Source: a virus. Taken from it: a stretch of DNA of 40,433 nt. Where the stretch lies: IMG/VR virus record IMGVR_UViG_3300015360_000011, positions 1 through 40,433 of that record; one strand, 5' to 3'. Below are positions 15,913-22,295 of this stretch, piece by piece. The notes beneath the pieces are model-generated. The model had not been told where the DNA came from. It worked only from the letters and a program-made list of their open reading frames with translations, and did no database searches. Numbering within the stretch: position 1 is the first letter of the stretch; the number at the start of each line of letters is the position of its first letter. A program made the translations under genes and the position numbers.

Positions 15913-16053
15913 TTATTTAATGTGTCTGTCATAGGTTAGTGATCCAATAAAATCTCCAAAATAATTTCGTACAATCATATTCGCCTTTTTTACCTTGGAA
16001 GCATATAAAATTAGAGTTATAAACAGCACCAGAATCATCAAATAACTTTGCAT
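15913..16053 (-). CDS. Possible 46-residue membrane protein (alternative frame)
   Basis: The ORF MQSYLMILVLFITLILYA, then KVKKAN, is a clean single-membrane-segment protein with a positive inside-type flank. AGGAAG stands 8-9 nt before its ATG. It overlaps, in another frame, the ORF at 15929..16093 that follows the boundary cassette. Either or both may be translated. Confidence 0.45.
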   Translation of the reverse strand: MQSYLMILVLFITLILYASKVKKANMIVRNYFGDFIGSLTYDRHIK

Positions 16054-16093
16054 ATACTAATCTTCCTATTTTTATTATTTGTTCGCTTTTCAT
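15929..16093 (-). CDS. 54-residue small protein after the boundary cassette
   Basis: MKSEQIIKIGRLVYAKLFDD begins directly after the AAAAAGGACTAACCTATG cassette and ends at WRFYWITNL. Soluble and mixed in charge; family unknown. It shares most of its length with a membrane-protein-like ORF in another frame. The cassette start is the best evidence in its favour. Confidence 0.5.
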   Translation of the reverse strand: MKSEQIIKIGRLVYAKLFDDSGAVYNSNFICFQGKKGEYDCTKLFWRFYWITNL

Positions 16094-16110
16094 AGGTTAG
16101 TCCTTTTTGG

Positions 16111-16314
16111 TTACTGGTTTGTAAAAATAATATCCAGTGGTTCTTCTACTATTTTTATTACTTGGTCATCAAATAATTGTGGCAATATAAAAATCAAAGA
16201 GTTCATTTGCTCATTGTTGAGAGCAACTTGATAGGTTTTATTTTCATTACTAATTAAAACAACACACGTTAGTTTGCCTTTTTTCCAAATAAATCCTTTA
16301 TTTTTGGCTGTCAT
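16111..16314 (-). CDS. Unknown 67-residue protein
   Basis: MTAKNKGFIWKKGKLTCVVL begins after a good copy of the boundary cassette. It is a small beta-rich protein ending DIIFTNQ. The DNA over its stop codon (ACCAGTAACC, then AAAAAGGA) nearly repeats that before the C5 methyltransferase. Function unknown. Confidence 0.7.
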   Translation of the reverse strand: MTAKNKGFIWKKGKLTCVVLISNENKTYQVALNNEQMNSLIFILPQLFDDQVIKIVEEPLDIIFTNQ

Positions 16315-16336
16315 AGGTTACTCCTTTTTGGTTAGT

Positions 16337-16387
16337 TTATATCTTTATTTTTAATGTAAACGGATTTGTTAATTTTGTTTCTGTCAT
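16337..16387 (-). CDS. 16-residue ORF between methyltransferase and next small gene
   Basis: MTETKLTNPFTLKIKI starts by ATGA overlap with the methyltransferase stop, with AGGAG 10 nt upstream. Just after its stop comes the AACCAAAAAGGAG cassette for the next gene. It looks like a gutted gene: a cassette-type start (MTET) followed soon by a cassette-type end. Confidence 0.4.
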   Translation of the reverse strand: MTETKLTNPFTLKIKI

Positions 16388-17610
16388 AAAAGTATCTCCT
16401 GGATATTTGCCATCCTAGCCTCTGCTATCTTGCAGTATTCTGCATCAAGTTCAATTCCTATAAAGTCAAATCCTTCTATTTTACAAGCCTTGCCAGTAGA
16501 GCCACTACCCATGAAGGGGTCAAGACAGATCCCCCCCTTTGGGGTAAACATCCTAACTAGGTATTGCATGAGCTTAGTTGGCTTCATAGTCGGGTGGGTT
16601 GAGCCATCTCTATCTCGCTTTGAAGCCTTCGCTTGATATGTGAAGCTAGCACCTTCTCCTTCTTCGTAAGGGCAAGTCTTAAAGAAGCGTGAGGCACTTC
16701 CTGAGTCCGTATAGCCCTCAACCTCGTTAAATCTTTCATAATTTTTCCCACTCATAGCAATGTTAGGAAGTTCTTTCCTGCTGACATTCTTACCTTGAAC
16801 TGACTTACTATCAGGAAACAACCCTACCACCTCATCACTTCCATCGTGGATAAAGTTTGCAGGGAATCTGCCTTGAGGACGAAACTCATTCAAGTCTCTA
16901 GCCATCAGTCCCTTATTCATAGCTACCCCACCTTTTTCTGCCGATTGACTCTGTTCTCTATCCCATTCTTTTGCGAATGACTCTTTTTCGCTATCGTCTA
17001 CTTCCACCCTCGAACCATCAATATTAATTCCTCCCGTTCCCCACTTCAATACGTTCTCTGCAATAGTGCTTTCAGACAGTGGCTTGCGTGCCATACAAAT
17101 AGGCTCGTGGCTTGGTTTTAGAGCTGTACCCCAGCCTTCGTATGGTGATGAGCCTTTGGTGTCTACAAACTTTTCCTTGAAACCACTACCTTTCCCACCA
17201 CTTCTATCGTTTCCGCTCCAAGCAACGCTTCCTTTTTGAATAGCACCGCCCCTTTCATCTTGCTCTTCCCTCTCATTCCCCTGCAACTTATCCACGCTTT
17301 TTCCTATATTCAAACTTTTTGGGAATCCTGAACCGTATACCCACATAATCTGATCTCGTATCTCAAATCCTGCATCCTCAATGGCAACAGCCATCCGGTG
17401 ATAGGTTCTTGAGCCACCAAATGATAGTAAGTGTCCACCTGGTTTTAGTACTCTGATAGCTTCTTGCCATATCTCAACACTAGGAATCTCATAATCCCAT
17501 TTCTTGCCCATAAACTTCAAGCCGTAGGGGGGATCAGTAACGATACTATCCACGCTATTATCTGGTAGCTTCTTCATTACCTCTAAACAATCACCGTTGT
17601 ATAGTTTCAC
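16384..17610 (-). CDS. Beta-class DNA N6-adenine or N4-cytosine methyltransferase
   Basis: A 408-residue enzyme. DPPY (26-29) lies near the N-terminus (motif IV) and DPFMGSGST near residue 364-372 (motif I) comes after a ~330-residue middle region, the order of the beta class. The middle carries the target-recognition part. It would methylate phage DNA using S-adenosylmethionine, most likely against host restriction. It starts at GTG with GGAGGACTAGCT upstream, a variant of the cassette. No partner nuclease is seen. Base (A or C) cannot be told from DPPY alone. Confidence 0.93.
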   Translation of the reverse strand: MKLYNGDCLEVMKKLPDNSVDSIVTDPPYGLKFMGKKWDYEIPSVEIWQEAIRVLKPGGHLLSFGGSRTYHRMAVAIEDAGFEIRDQIMWVYGSGFPKSLNIGKSVDKLQGNEREEQDERGGAIQKGSVAWSGNDRSGGKGSGFKEKFVDTKGSSPYEGWGTALKPSHEPICMARKPLSESTIAENVLKWGTGGINIDGSRVEVDDSEKESFAKEWDREQSQSAEKGGVAMNKGLMARDLNEFRPQGRFPANFIHDGSDEVVGLFPDSKSVQGKNVSRKELPNIAMSGKNYERFNEVEGYTDSGSASRFFKTCPYEEGEGASFTYQAKASKRDRDGSTHPTMKPTKLMQYLVRMFTPKGGICLDPFMGSGSTGKACKIEGFDFIGIELDAEYCKIAEARMANIQEILL

Positions 17611-17612
17611 AG

Positions 17613-17948
17613 CTAGTCCTCCACTTTCTTTTTATTATCATATATAGCTAAAAACTTATTACCATCTGTTTGAGTATCAACACAAATCATTGTGTAATCT
17701 TTGCCTTCATAAACCCACTTAGACAAAAATCTCTGTTTATAAATTGAATCTACATAATAGTCGTCACTTTTGTCTATCAAGCCTGTTTTTGTTTTAGAAA
17801 ATTCAACACCTTCTAAAAAAACTTTACCTTGTAATCTCCACCAGTATTCCCTTCTGTCATCAATTGGAAATGCTACCCAATCTTCTACATAACCAAAGTA
17901 TTTGTATATTTCTTCTTGCAGTTTAAAGTATTTATCTAGTGCTTTCAT
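17613..17948 (-). CDS. Phage protein of unknown function (DWVAFPIDD type)
   Basis: A 111-residue protein. EEIYKYFGYVEDWVAFPIDD then REYWWRL resembles a small family I recall from phage accessory regions, with no known role. Acidic and aromatic-rich, no membrane segment. It lies between a zinc-type small protein and the methyltransferase and uses the GGACTAACCCATG form of the boundary cassette. Confidence 0.75.
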   Translation of the reverse strand: MKALDKYFKLQEEIYKYFGYVEDWVAFPIDDRREYWWRLQGKVFLEGVEFSKTKTGLIDKSDDYYVDSIYKQRFLSKWVYEGKDYTMICVDTQTDGNKFLAIYDNKKKVED

Positions 17949-17951
17949 GGG

Positions 17952-18185
17952 TTAGTCCTCATCTTTCATAAAATCTGGTTTTTCTTTATTTAGCATAACA
18001 GACGGATTGGGATAATATTTTTTACTACAGGTTTCACATTCTATCTCATACGCAAAGAAGCCATCCCAATGGTTTTGGTGTCCATCTTCACAGAACCAAT
18101 CCATGCAAAGGTCTGTTCCCTTCCACTGGATAAATGTTGAGAGTGGTTCACCGTATTTTATTTCTTCATTTTGTGTGTCTGTCAT
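17952..18185 (-). CDS. Small Cys/His phage protein (FIQWKGTDLCMDWFC type)
   Basis: A 77-residue protein. STFIQWKGTDLCMDWFC, then GHQNHWDGFFAYEIEC and CSKKYYP make a likely single zinc site (Cys, Cys/His, Cys-x2-Cys). The phrase FIQWKGTDxCMD is common to small phage proteins of unknown function. It starts MTDT after the cassette. Function unknown. Confidence 0.78.
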   Translation of the reverse strand: MTDTQNEEIKYGEPLSTFIQWKGTDLCMDWFCEDGHQNHWDGFFAYEIECETCSKKYYPNPSVMLNKEKPDFMKDED

Positions 18186-18188
18186 AGA

Positions 18189-18557
18189 TTAGTCCTTTTT
18201 GGTTAGTTTTTTTTCAGAGCTTGATGTATATGGCAGTCCACTTAGATTTATTGTATTTAAAGCTTGATATCTAGTAATAACTTCTAGTTTTTCTCCTTTA
18301 AAATCAATTACTCCCATTCTTTGTATCTTCCACAAGTTGTCTTTAACATCATCTACTATTTTTTTTGTTTTTGTTTTTTCTTCTGCTACGGCTTGGTTGA
18401 TGGCGGAGGTTATGAATGGCAACAGTTTTATTTCAAGCATGTTCCACATCAGAAACCTAGACACATACTCCCCACCCCTACCCATGGTAGGTATTTCGTA
18501 ATATACCTCTTTCTTTATTTTCTCTAGCTCTTTCTCCCACTGTTTACTATCTGTCAT
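18189..18557 (-). CDS. Unknown 122-residue protein with LTKKD tail
   Basis: MTDSKQWEKELEKIKKEVYY begins after the boundary cassette, and the protein ends SSSEKKLTKKD, whose codons carry the AAAAAGGA site for the next gene. Mostly helical, no motif recognised. It has a full cassette at both ends, so it is a good example of the exchangeable gene unit seen in this region. Confidence 0.75.
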   Translation of the reverse strand: MTDSKQWEKELEKIKKEVYYEIPTMGRGGEYVSRFLMWNMLEIKLLPFITSAINQAVAEEKTKTKKIVDDVKDNLWKIQRMGVIDFKGEKLEVITRYQALNTINLSGLPYTSSSEKKLTKKD

Positions 18558-18560
18558 AGG

Positions 18561-18734
18561 TTACTCCTTTTGTGCCTTTAGTAATCTACTATAATATTTC
18601 TTAAACTTAGGGCTAACAACCATATATCTTGGTTGGTGTGTAGATGACTCAAATACTTCTTTACTACCCATCTGTTCCCCCTCACAATCACATGGCTTAG
18701 GTCGTCCGCACCACTGGCAGTCTCGGTTGGTCAT
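18561..18734 (-). CDS. 57-residue Cys-rich (zinc) protein
   Basis: MTNRDCQWCGRPKPCDCEGE has four Cys at residues 6, 9, 15 and 17, probably one zinc knuckle. The rest is a basic, Tyr-rich tail (RYMVVSPKFKKYYSRLL) ending KAQKE, whose codons hold the AAAAGGAG site of the next gene. The start overlaps the stop of the first repeat-family gene (ATGA), behind AAAGGAGGAAGT. Confidence 0.75.
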   Translation of the reverse strand: MTNRDCQWCGRPKPCDCEGEQMGSKEVFESSTHQPRYMVVSPKFKKYYSRLLKAQKE

Positions 18735-18958
18735 ACTTCCTCCTTTTGTTCATCTATCTCTTTAATCTTTGCTAGATAGGATTCCCGTTCTGGGATTACT
18801 ATTGCTTTGAAGGATTCCCATGCTAGGTCTTCCATTGCATTTCGTTCTTTATCTGCTAGGTCTAGCATTGCATCTCGGGCTTCCCGTGCCGGTTTTACTA
18901 TTGCACCGAAGGAGATAAATGCCTCGTCTTTTTGTTGTTGTTTCTTTGTAAGTTTCAT
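18731..18958 (-). CDS. Hendecad-repeat protein 1 of a five-gene tandem family (75 aa)
   Basis: After the head MKLTKKQQQKDEAF, the protein is about five 11-residue units beginning A(I/M), for example AIVKPAREARD, AMLDLADKERN and AIVIPERESYL, and ends KEIDEQKEEV. An 11-residue period gives a right-handed or surface-lying amphipathic helix. A 39-bp stretch (18867-18905) is identical to one in the neighbouring paralogue (19058-19096). The EEV tail codons encode the GGAGGAAGT ribosome site of the next gene. Function unknown. Confidence 0.8.
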   Translation of the reverse strand: MKLTKKQQQKDEAFISFGAIVKPAREARDAMLDLADKERNAMEDLAWESFKAIVIPERESYLAKIKEIDEQKEEV

Positions 18959-19096
18959 ACTTCCTCCTTTTGATTATTTATTTTTTTAATATTTGCATAG
19001 TAGGCTTTATTTACTAGAAACACTATTGCATTAAAGGCTTTTTCTGCTGGGTCTACTATTGCATCTCGGGCTTCCCGTGCCGGTTTTACTATTGCA
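18867..19096 (-). repeat. 39-bp exact direct repeat inside two hendecad genes
   Basis: Bases 18867-18905 and 19058-19096 are identical over 39 bp (coding around KPAREARDA). This gives direct DNA-level evidence that the tandem genes or their repeat units duplicated recently. Confidence 0.9.
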
Positions 19097-19224
19097 TTAC
19101 AGGCTTCCTCTGCTGACCTTACTATTTCATCTCGGACTTTCATTGCTGGGATTACTATTTCTCGGTAGGTTTCCCATAGCTTTTCTTCTTGTTGTTTCTT
19201 TGTTAGTTTCTTTGTTAGTTTCAT
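18955..19224 (-). CDS. Hendecad-repeat protein 2 (89 aa, longest member)
   Basis: Head MKLTKKLTKKQQEEKLW (the LTKK phrase is doubled), then about six 11-residue units such as EIVRSAEEACN, AIVKPAREARD and AIVDPAEKAFN, and tail KKINNQKEEV. It contains the single Cys of this protein within a repeat. The start and stop overlap its neighbours by ATGA. Unit number differs between the paralogues, as expected from unequal recombination. Confidence 0.82.
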   Translation of the reverse strand: MKLTKKLTKKQQEEKLWETYREIVIPAMKVRDEIVRSAEEACNAIVKPAREARDAIVDPAEKAFNAIVFLVNKAYYANIKKINNQKEEV

Positions 19225-19382
19225 ACTTCCTCCTCTACTTGATTATCTATTTTTTTAATCTTTGCTTGATAGGCTTCCCATGCTGGGTCTAATATCGCAT
19301 ATCGGACTTCCTCTGCTAGTTCTACTTTTTTAGTGAAGGCTTTCGTTGCCTTGTCTTTTTGTTGTTGTTTAGTTAGTGTCAT
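19221..19382 (-). CDS. Hendecad-repeat protein 3 (53 aa, shortest member)
   Basis: The 53-residue ORF MTLTKQQQKDKATKAFTKKV continues into AILDPAWEAYQ and ends KKIDNQVEEEV. It has only two or three clear repeat units. It keeps the family head, the family tail and both ATGA overlaps with GAGGAGGAAGT ribosome sites, so it is a true member and not a gap. Confidence 0.8.
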   Translation of the reverse strand: MTLTKQQQKDKATKAFTKKVELAEEVRYAILDPAWEAYQAKIKKIDNQVEEEV

Positions 19383-19603
19383 ACTTCCTCCTTTTGATCA
19401 TCTATTTCCTTACACTTTGCTTGATAGGCTTCCCATGCTGGATCTATAATTGCATCTCGTTCTCTATCTGCTAATGTTACTTTTGAATCTCGTTCTTTAT
19501 CTGCTTGTTCTATTTTTGCATATCGGTCTTCCGCTGATGACTTTACTATTGCAAAGTAAGGTTTCCACGCCTCGTTTTTTTGTTCATCTTTTGTTAGTTT
19601 CAT
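19379..19603 (-). CDS. Hendecad-repeat protein 4 (74 aa)
   Basis: Head MKLTKDEQKNEAWKPYF, units AIVKSSAEDRY, AKIEQADKERD, SKVTLADRERD and AIIDPAWEAYQ, tail KEIDDQKEEV. More polar in the middle than its paralogues. Same ATGA couplings and encoded ribosome site. Confidence 0.82.
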   Translation of the reverse strand: MKLTKDEQKNEAWKPYFAIVKSSAEDRYAKIEQADKERDSKVTLADRERDAIIDPAWEAYQAKCKEIDDQKEEV

Positions 19604-19791
19604 ACTTCCTCCTTTTGATTATTTATTTTTTTAATATTTGCATTGTAGATTTTCCATAGCTCTTCTTCTTTTACTAGGTAGGCTTTCTCTGCTGACCTTA
19701 CTATCGCATCTCGGGCTTTCCATGCTGGTTCTATTTTTGTATTGAGGGCTCTCCATTCTTTGTCTCTTTGTTCTTGTTTTGTTAGCGTCAT
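19600..19791 (-). CDS. Hendecad-repeat protein 5 (63 aa)
   Basis: First member in the direction of transcription. Head MTLTKQEQRDKEWRAL, units around IEPAWKARD, AIVRSAEKAYL and ELWKIYN, tail KKINNQKEEV. Its start overlaps the stop of the Cys-rich 159-residue gene, whose own tail DKEEA carries the same AAGGAGGAAG site. Confidence 0.82.
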   Translation of the reverse strand: MTLTKQEQRDKEWRALNTKIEPAWKARDAIVRSAEKAYLVKEEELWKIYNANIKKINNQKEEV

Positions 19792-20267
19792 GCTTCCTCC
19801 TTATCTAATGGTTTGTCTATAAATGAGAGGAAAGCATTGTAATAATCAGGAGCGCCTCCGTCTTTTATTCTTTCAGCAACAGCACCTCTTGTTTCATTTT
19901 CTAATTTGTCAGAGAGGAGTCGTTGATTGTTTTGGTCAAACATCGCTACGATATACATAAAGTTATCGCCTACATTTTTAATATCTTTTATCCTAGCGAT
20001 TTTTTCCTGAGAATAACTTGGCTCATCACCCATAGTAGACCAGAGTTCAATCGCTTTTTCTTTTAGCTCGTTGAATTGCTCGTCTGTTGGTGGGGTGTAA
20101 TAAAGTTGAGGCTTGCGTAGGTTCCCCTGCAGATACTTTAACCATAACTTTTTTGCTATTTCTAGTTCTTCTAAGCAAGAGTTGCATGATTTTAACTCTA
20201 GACATTCCCAGGGAAACTCGCAACACTCTAAACACAATTTATCTTTACAGGCTTTACAGTAGCTCAT
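19788..20267 (-). CDS. Cys-rich N-terminal, helical C-terminal phage protein
   Basis: A 159-residue protein. The first 31 residues hold nine Cys (MSYCKACKDKLCLECCEF, then CLELKSCNSC), probably two zinc sites. Residues about 60-140 (FNELKEKAIELWSTMGDE, NVGDNFMYIVAMFDQNNQ, ETRGAVAERIKDGGAPD) match a small domain that I recall from many phage proteins, of unknown role. The last codons (LSFIDKPLDKEEA) share 24 identical bases with the 3' end of the C5 methyltransferase gene. First gene upstream of the hendecad array. Confidence 0.8.
   Translation of the reverse strand: MSYCKACKDKLCLECCEFPWECLELKSCNSCLEELEIAKKLWLKYLQGNLRKPQLYYTPPTDEQFNELKEKAIELWSTMGDEPSYSQEKIARIKDIKNVGDNFMYIVAMFDQNNQRLLSDKLENETRGAVAERIKDGGAPDYYNAFLSFIDKPLDKEEA
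19806..19829 (-). repeat. 24-bp exact repeat at a gene 3' end (pair of 40172..40195)
   Basis: These 24 bases, coding SFIDKPL, recur exactly in the 3' end of the C5 methyltransferase gene at 40172-40195. The two proteins are otherwise unrelated. Both repeats are followed by a Lys/Glu tail with the next gene's ribosome site. Confidence 0.95.
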
Positions 20268-20318
20268 ATATCTCCTAATATTTAATAACCTTTAGAGTAT
20301 TCCCGGGCGGAATAACAA

Positions 20319-20627
20319 TCACTTTCCGCTTTCATATAGCAGGTAGTGCTTGAGACAGATGTGGCCGGGCATAGGGGTCATCTCTCCTAGTGTAGCGTTA
20401 AAGACGGCGTAGTCAGGCCTGAAGGGTCCAGAGAGCTTACAGGAAGGGATGAGGCAGGGGGACAATTTAAGTTCTACCTTTGGTAGTATTGGGGCATTGT
20501 TTATATATTTTTTTTCTACTGGAGAGACGATTGCGAATGGAATATTCTGTTTTGTCACTTCAAATGGCAAGTTTTGGAGCTCATTTGATAGATGTCTGTA
20601 CAGATTTTTAATCGAAACTTGTCTCAT
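20319..20627 (-). CDS. Phd/YefM-like DNA-binding regulator with C-terminal zinc-type domain
   Basis: A 102-residue protein. MRQVSIKNLYRHLSNELQNLPF, then NIPFAIVSP (1-37) matches the N-terminal DNA-binding fold of Phd/YefM antitoxins. The C-terminal half has CLIPSC and HICLKHY, likely one zinc site (Cys, Cys, Cys, His). No toxin gene is next to it, so a repressor role is more likely than a toxin-antitoxin pair. It is the first gene of the leftward module, directly after a strong promoter and a 7-bp inverted repeat that is a good candidate for its own operator. The ATG lies only 7 nt from the -10 box, so its mRNA is probably leaderless. Confidence 0.8.
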   Translation of the reverse strand: MRQVSIKNLYRHLSNELQNLPFEVTKQNIPFAIVSPVEKKYINNAPILPKVELKLSPCLIPSCKLSGPFRPDYAVFNATLGEMTPMPGHICLKHYLLYESGK

Positions 20628-20634
20628 TCCTAAG

Positions 20635-20663
20635 ATCTTACCAGAGTATATTTAGAATGTCAA
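20635..20663 (-). promoter_or_regulatory. Strong sigma70 promoter, leftward module
   Basis: On the minus strand TTGACA (20658-20663), 17 bp spacer, TAAGAT (20635-20640). The predicted start coincides with the ATG of the Phd-like gene at 20627. This is the best promoter in the window. Confidence 0.85.
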
Positions 20664-20665
20664 TA

Positions 20666-20685
20666 CCTATGTCTGTATACATAGG
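20666..20685. promoter_or_regulatory. Candidate operator, CCTATGT-N6-ACATAGG
   Basis: A perfect 7-bp inverted repeat just upstream of the -35 box of the Phd-like gene. One arm with its flank, TATACATAGG, recurs at 20979-20988, close to the start of the rightward block. One regulator could thus bind both sides of the divergent region. Confidence 0.55.
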
Positions 20686-21088
20686 GGATATTTCCTAAAT
20701 TTTTTCTAAAAAATTCAGCGAATGGGTGTAAGGATAAAAATTCCTAGTTGGCGAGAGACTCTTTCAGGGGGGTATGGGGGGGTACGAAGATTACCCGAAC
20801 GTCGCACAATAATCATTTTACGACATGGCTACCAGGCTAACACATATACATAATCTTATATAGGCCTAACAATCTAAGCCATTGTATATTTAATTACCGC
20901 ATAATTACCGCATTACCGCATAATTACCGCACAGTGCGATTATTTTGCGGTAGGACTGGCGGGGCAGGAGTTGACGCTTATACATAGGTGGCAAGGATAG
21001 CGGGTTGTGTGTGTAGCCAGTGTGCATTGCTATCGACTGATTGGGCGTGATAGTATCGGTATATTATTATTCAACAGGAGGTCATACA
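20686..21088. other. Divergent intergenic control region, about 400 bp, no gene
   Basis: Between the Phd-like gene and the first rightward gene no ORF is convincing. Contents seen: an A/T-rich stretch (20696-20715), two G-runs (G6 TAT G7 near 20767-20782), the iteron-like array at 20891-20952, TTGACG at 20971-20976 with the operator-like half-site next to it, and weak rightward -10 candidates (TAGTAT 21051-21056, TATATT 21060-21065). A replication origin or a complex operator is the natural guess. Confidence 0.6.
20891..20952. repeat. Iteron-like array TAATTACCGCA with inverted copy
   Basis: TAATTACCGCA occurs at 20891-20901, 20902-20912 and 20921-20931; a shortened copy TTACCGCA is at 20913-20920; and the inverted core TGCGGTA is at 20946-20952. 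Spacing of 11 bp (one helical turn) is typical of iterons at replication origins or of tandem repressor sites. No replication initiator gene is recognised nearby. Confidence 0.75.
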
Positions 21089-21529
21089 ATGACACATTCT
21101 AGAGAAAATACCTACAACGTAGAGGTAAGACACTACGACAGTTATACGGGGGGCGGTGCCAGGGTTTACGAGTTTGGAACGCTTGCCAAGGGATGCACCG
21201 CTGGCGGGTGTGGTTATGATCGCAACGGTTCAGCTCTTGCAAACTGGCTAATGACCAAACCAGAGTTCGCCGAGGGGATTAAGCACATACTAGCTAATTC
21301 TGGGTCAGGCGATAAGCCGACGGGACTCTATGGACTAAGCCACTACAACCCAATCACACACAAGCGACAAAAGAGAGCCAGTAAGAACACCGCAAGCCGG
21401 GTTGATGGGGCATGTGGTATGTCTAGCGTGAGCCGGATTGTGGAGCACTTGGGCGGATCAGTGCTATACGCTGGCGGTAATAAGTCTAGTAACTTTTACA
21501 TAGTAACACTCAAGGGGGGTACAAAATGA
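21089..21529 (+). CDS. First gene of the rightward block, unknown (146 aa)
   Basis: The ATG at 21089 follows AGGAGGTC at good spacing; an in-frame TTG at 21041 is unlikely. The protein contains KGCTAGGCGYDRNGSALANW, GLYGLSHYNP and DGACGMSSVSRIVEHLGG. Small, soluble, Gly-rich, family not named; similar small proteins of unknown function occur in phage genomes. It ends LKGGTK, the first of the GGTK tails whose codons hold the GGGGGG ribosome site for the next gene. Confidence 0.78.
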   Translation: MTHSRENTYNVEVRHYDSYTGGGARVYEFGTLAKGCTAGGCGYDRNGSALANWLMTKPEFAEGIKHILANSGSGDKPTGLYGLSHYNPITHKRQKRASKNTASRVDGACGMSSVSRIVEHLGGSVLYAGGNKSSNFYIVTLKGGTK

Positions 21530-22149
21530 AAATGACAATAGAGCAAGTAGAAAACGGCAAGCTAGAGACAACCATTATCGGAGACTATAGTATAGAGATA
21601 CTACAGCATGATGATTCGAATAGTCGAGAATGGGACAACATAGCTACGCTATACTGCCGGAATAGGAACTACAAACTAGGTGATTATCAGATCCCAAAAT
21701 CATACAATAATAACGAGGGCGACACGCTCAATATTGATGATCAAGCCGATTTTGAGAACTGGCTAAAATCGGAGGGGGTGGAGATTCTAGCCATTAGGCC
21801 ATTGTCACTGTATGACCATGGCGGAATATCAATAAGCATGGGAGGCGGGCGGGATCAGTGGGACAGTAGTAGTATCGGATGGGTAGTAGTAACCAAGGCT
21901 CAAGCCGATTTAATGGGCATAGACGATCGATCAGAAGAGAATCTGGTCAAAATCATGGGCGTGGAGGTCAAAATATATGACCAAGACCTAACGGGTGATG
22001 TGTGGGGGTACACTGTCGAGAAAATAACACATTGTGAGCATTGCCAGAGTGACACGTCCGAAGAGGTCGACAGGTGTTATGGGTATTATGATGACGACAG
22101 CCTATTACAAGCCATAAACGAAAACTTACCAGAGGGGGGGACAAAATGA
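21526..22149 (+). CDS. Widespread phage protein of the LSLYDHGGISIS type, unknown role
   Basis: A 207-residue protein. RPLSLYDHGGISISMGGG, WDSSSIGWVVVTK and VKIYDQDLTGDVWGYTVE match a phage family that I recognise from many unrelated phages (YDHSGITxS, WDSGQVGxI, YDxYLxGDVYGF), without known function. A Cys pair (CEHC) lies near the C-terminus. It ends PEGGTK and is joined to both neighbours by ATGA overlaps. Confidence 0.85.
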   Translation: MKMTIEQVENGKLETTIIGDYSIEILQHDDSNSREWDNIATLYCRNRNYKLGDYQIPKSYNNNEGDTLNIDDQADFENWLKSEGVEILAIRPLSLYDHGGISISMGGGRDQWDSSSIGWVVVTKAQADLMGIDDRSEENLVKIMGVEVKIYDQDLTGDVWGYTVEKITHCEHCQSDTSEEVDRCYGYYDDDSLLQAINENLPEGGTK

Positions 22150-22295
22150 CAACAATGACAAAATCAGAGGCATACAAAAGAGGTTTTGTGATATGGGAAG
22201 CAAACGAAGCGGGTACCTTTTACGCTAGAAGTCAGAAAAGGGAAGCCAAAGATTATGGCAAAGTCTATCAATTAACAGCAGGGGGTACAAAATGA
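22146..22295 (+). CDS. 49-residue small protein with GGTK tail
   Basis: MTTMTKSEAYKRGFVIWEAN, with ARSQKREAKDYGKVYQL and tail TAGGTK. Basic and helical. It starts by ATGA overlap after GGGGGGGACAAA and ends by ATGA overlap with the clamp-like gene. Function unknown. Confidence 0.72.
   Translation: MTTMTKSEAYKRGFVIWEANEAGTFYARSQKREAKDYGKVYQLTAGGTK

Noticed and set aside
20319-20627. Toxin-antitoxin module with the Phd-like gene as antitoxin
   Set aside because: No toxin-like gene (Doc, YoeB or RelE type) lies next to it; the neighbour is a Cys-rich phage protein.
20891-20952. CRISPR-like array
   Set aside because: The repeats are 11 bp and directly abutting, without spacers or cas genes; iterons or operators fit better.
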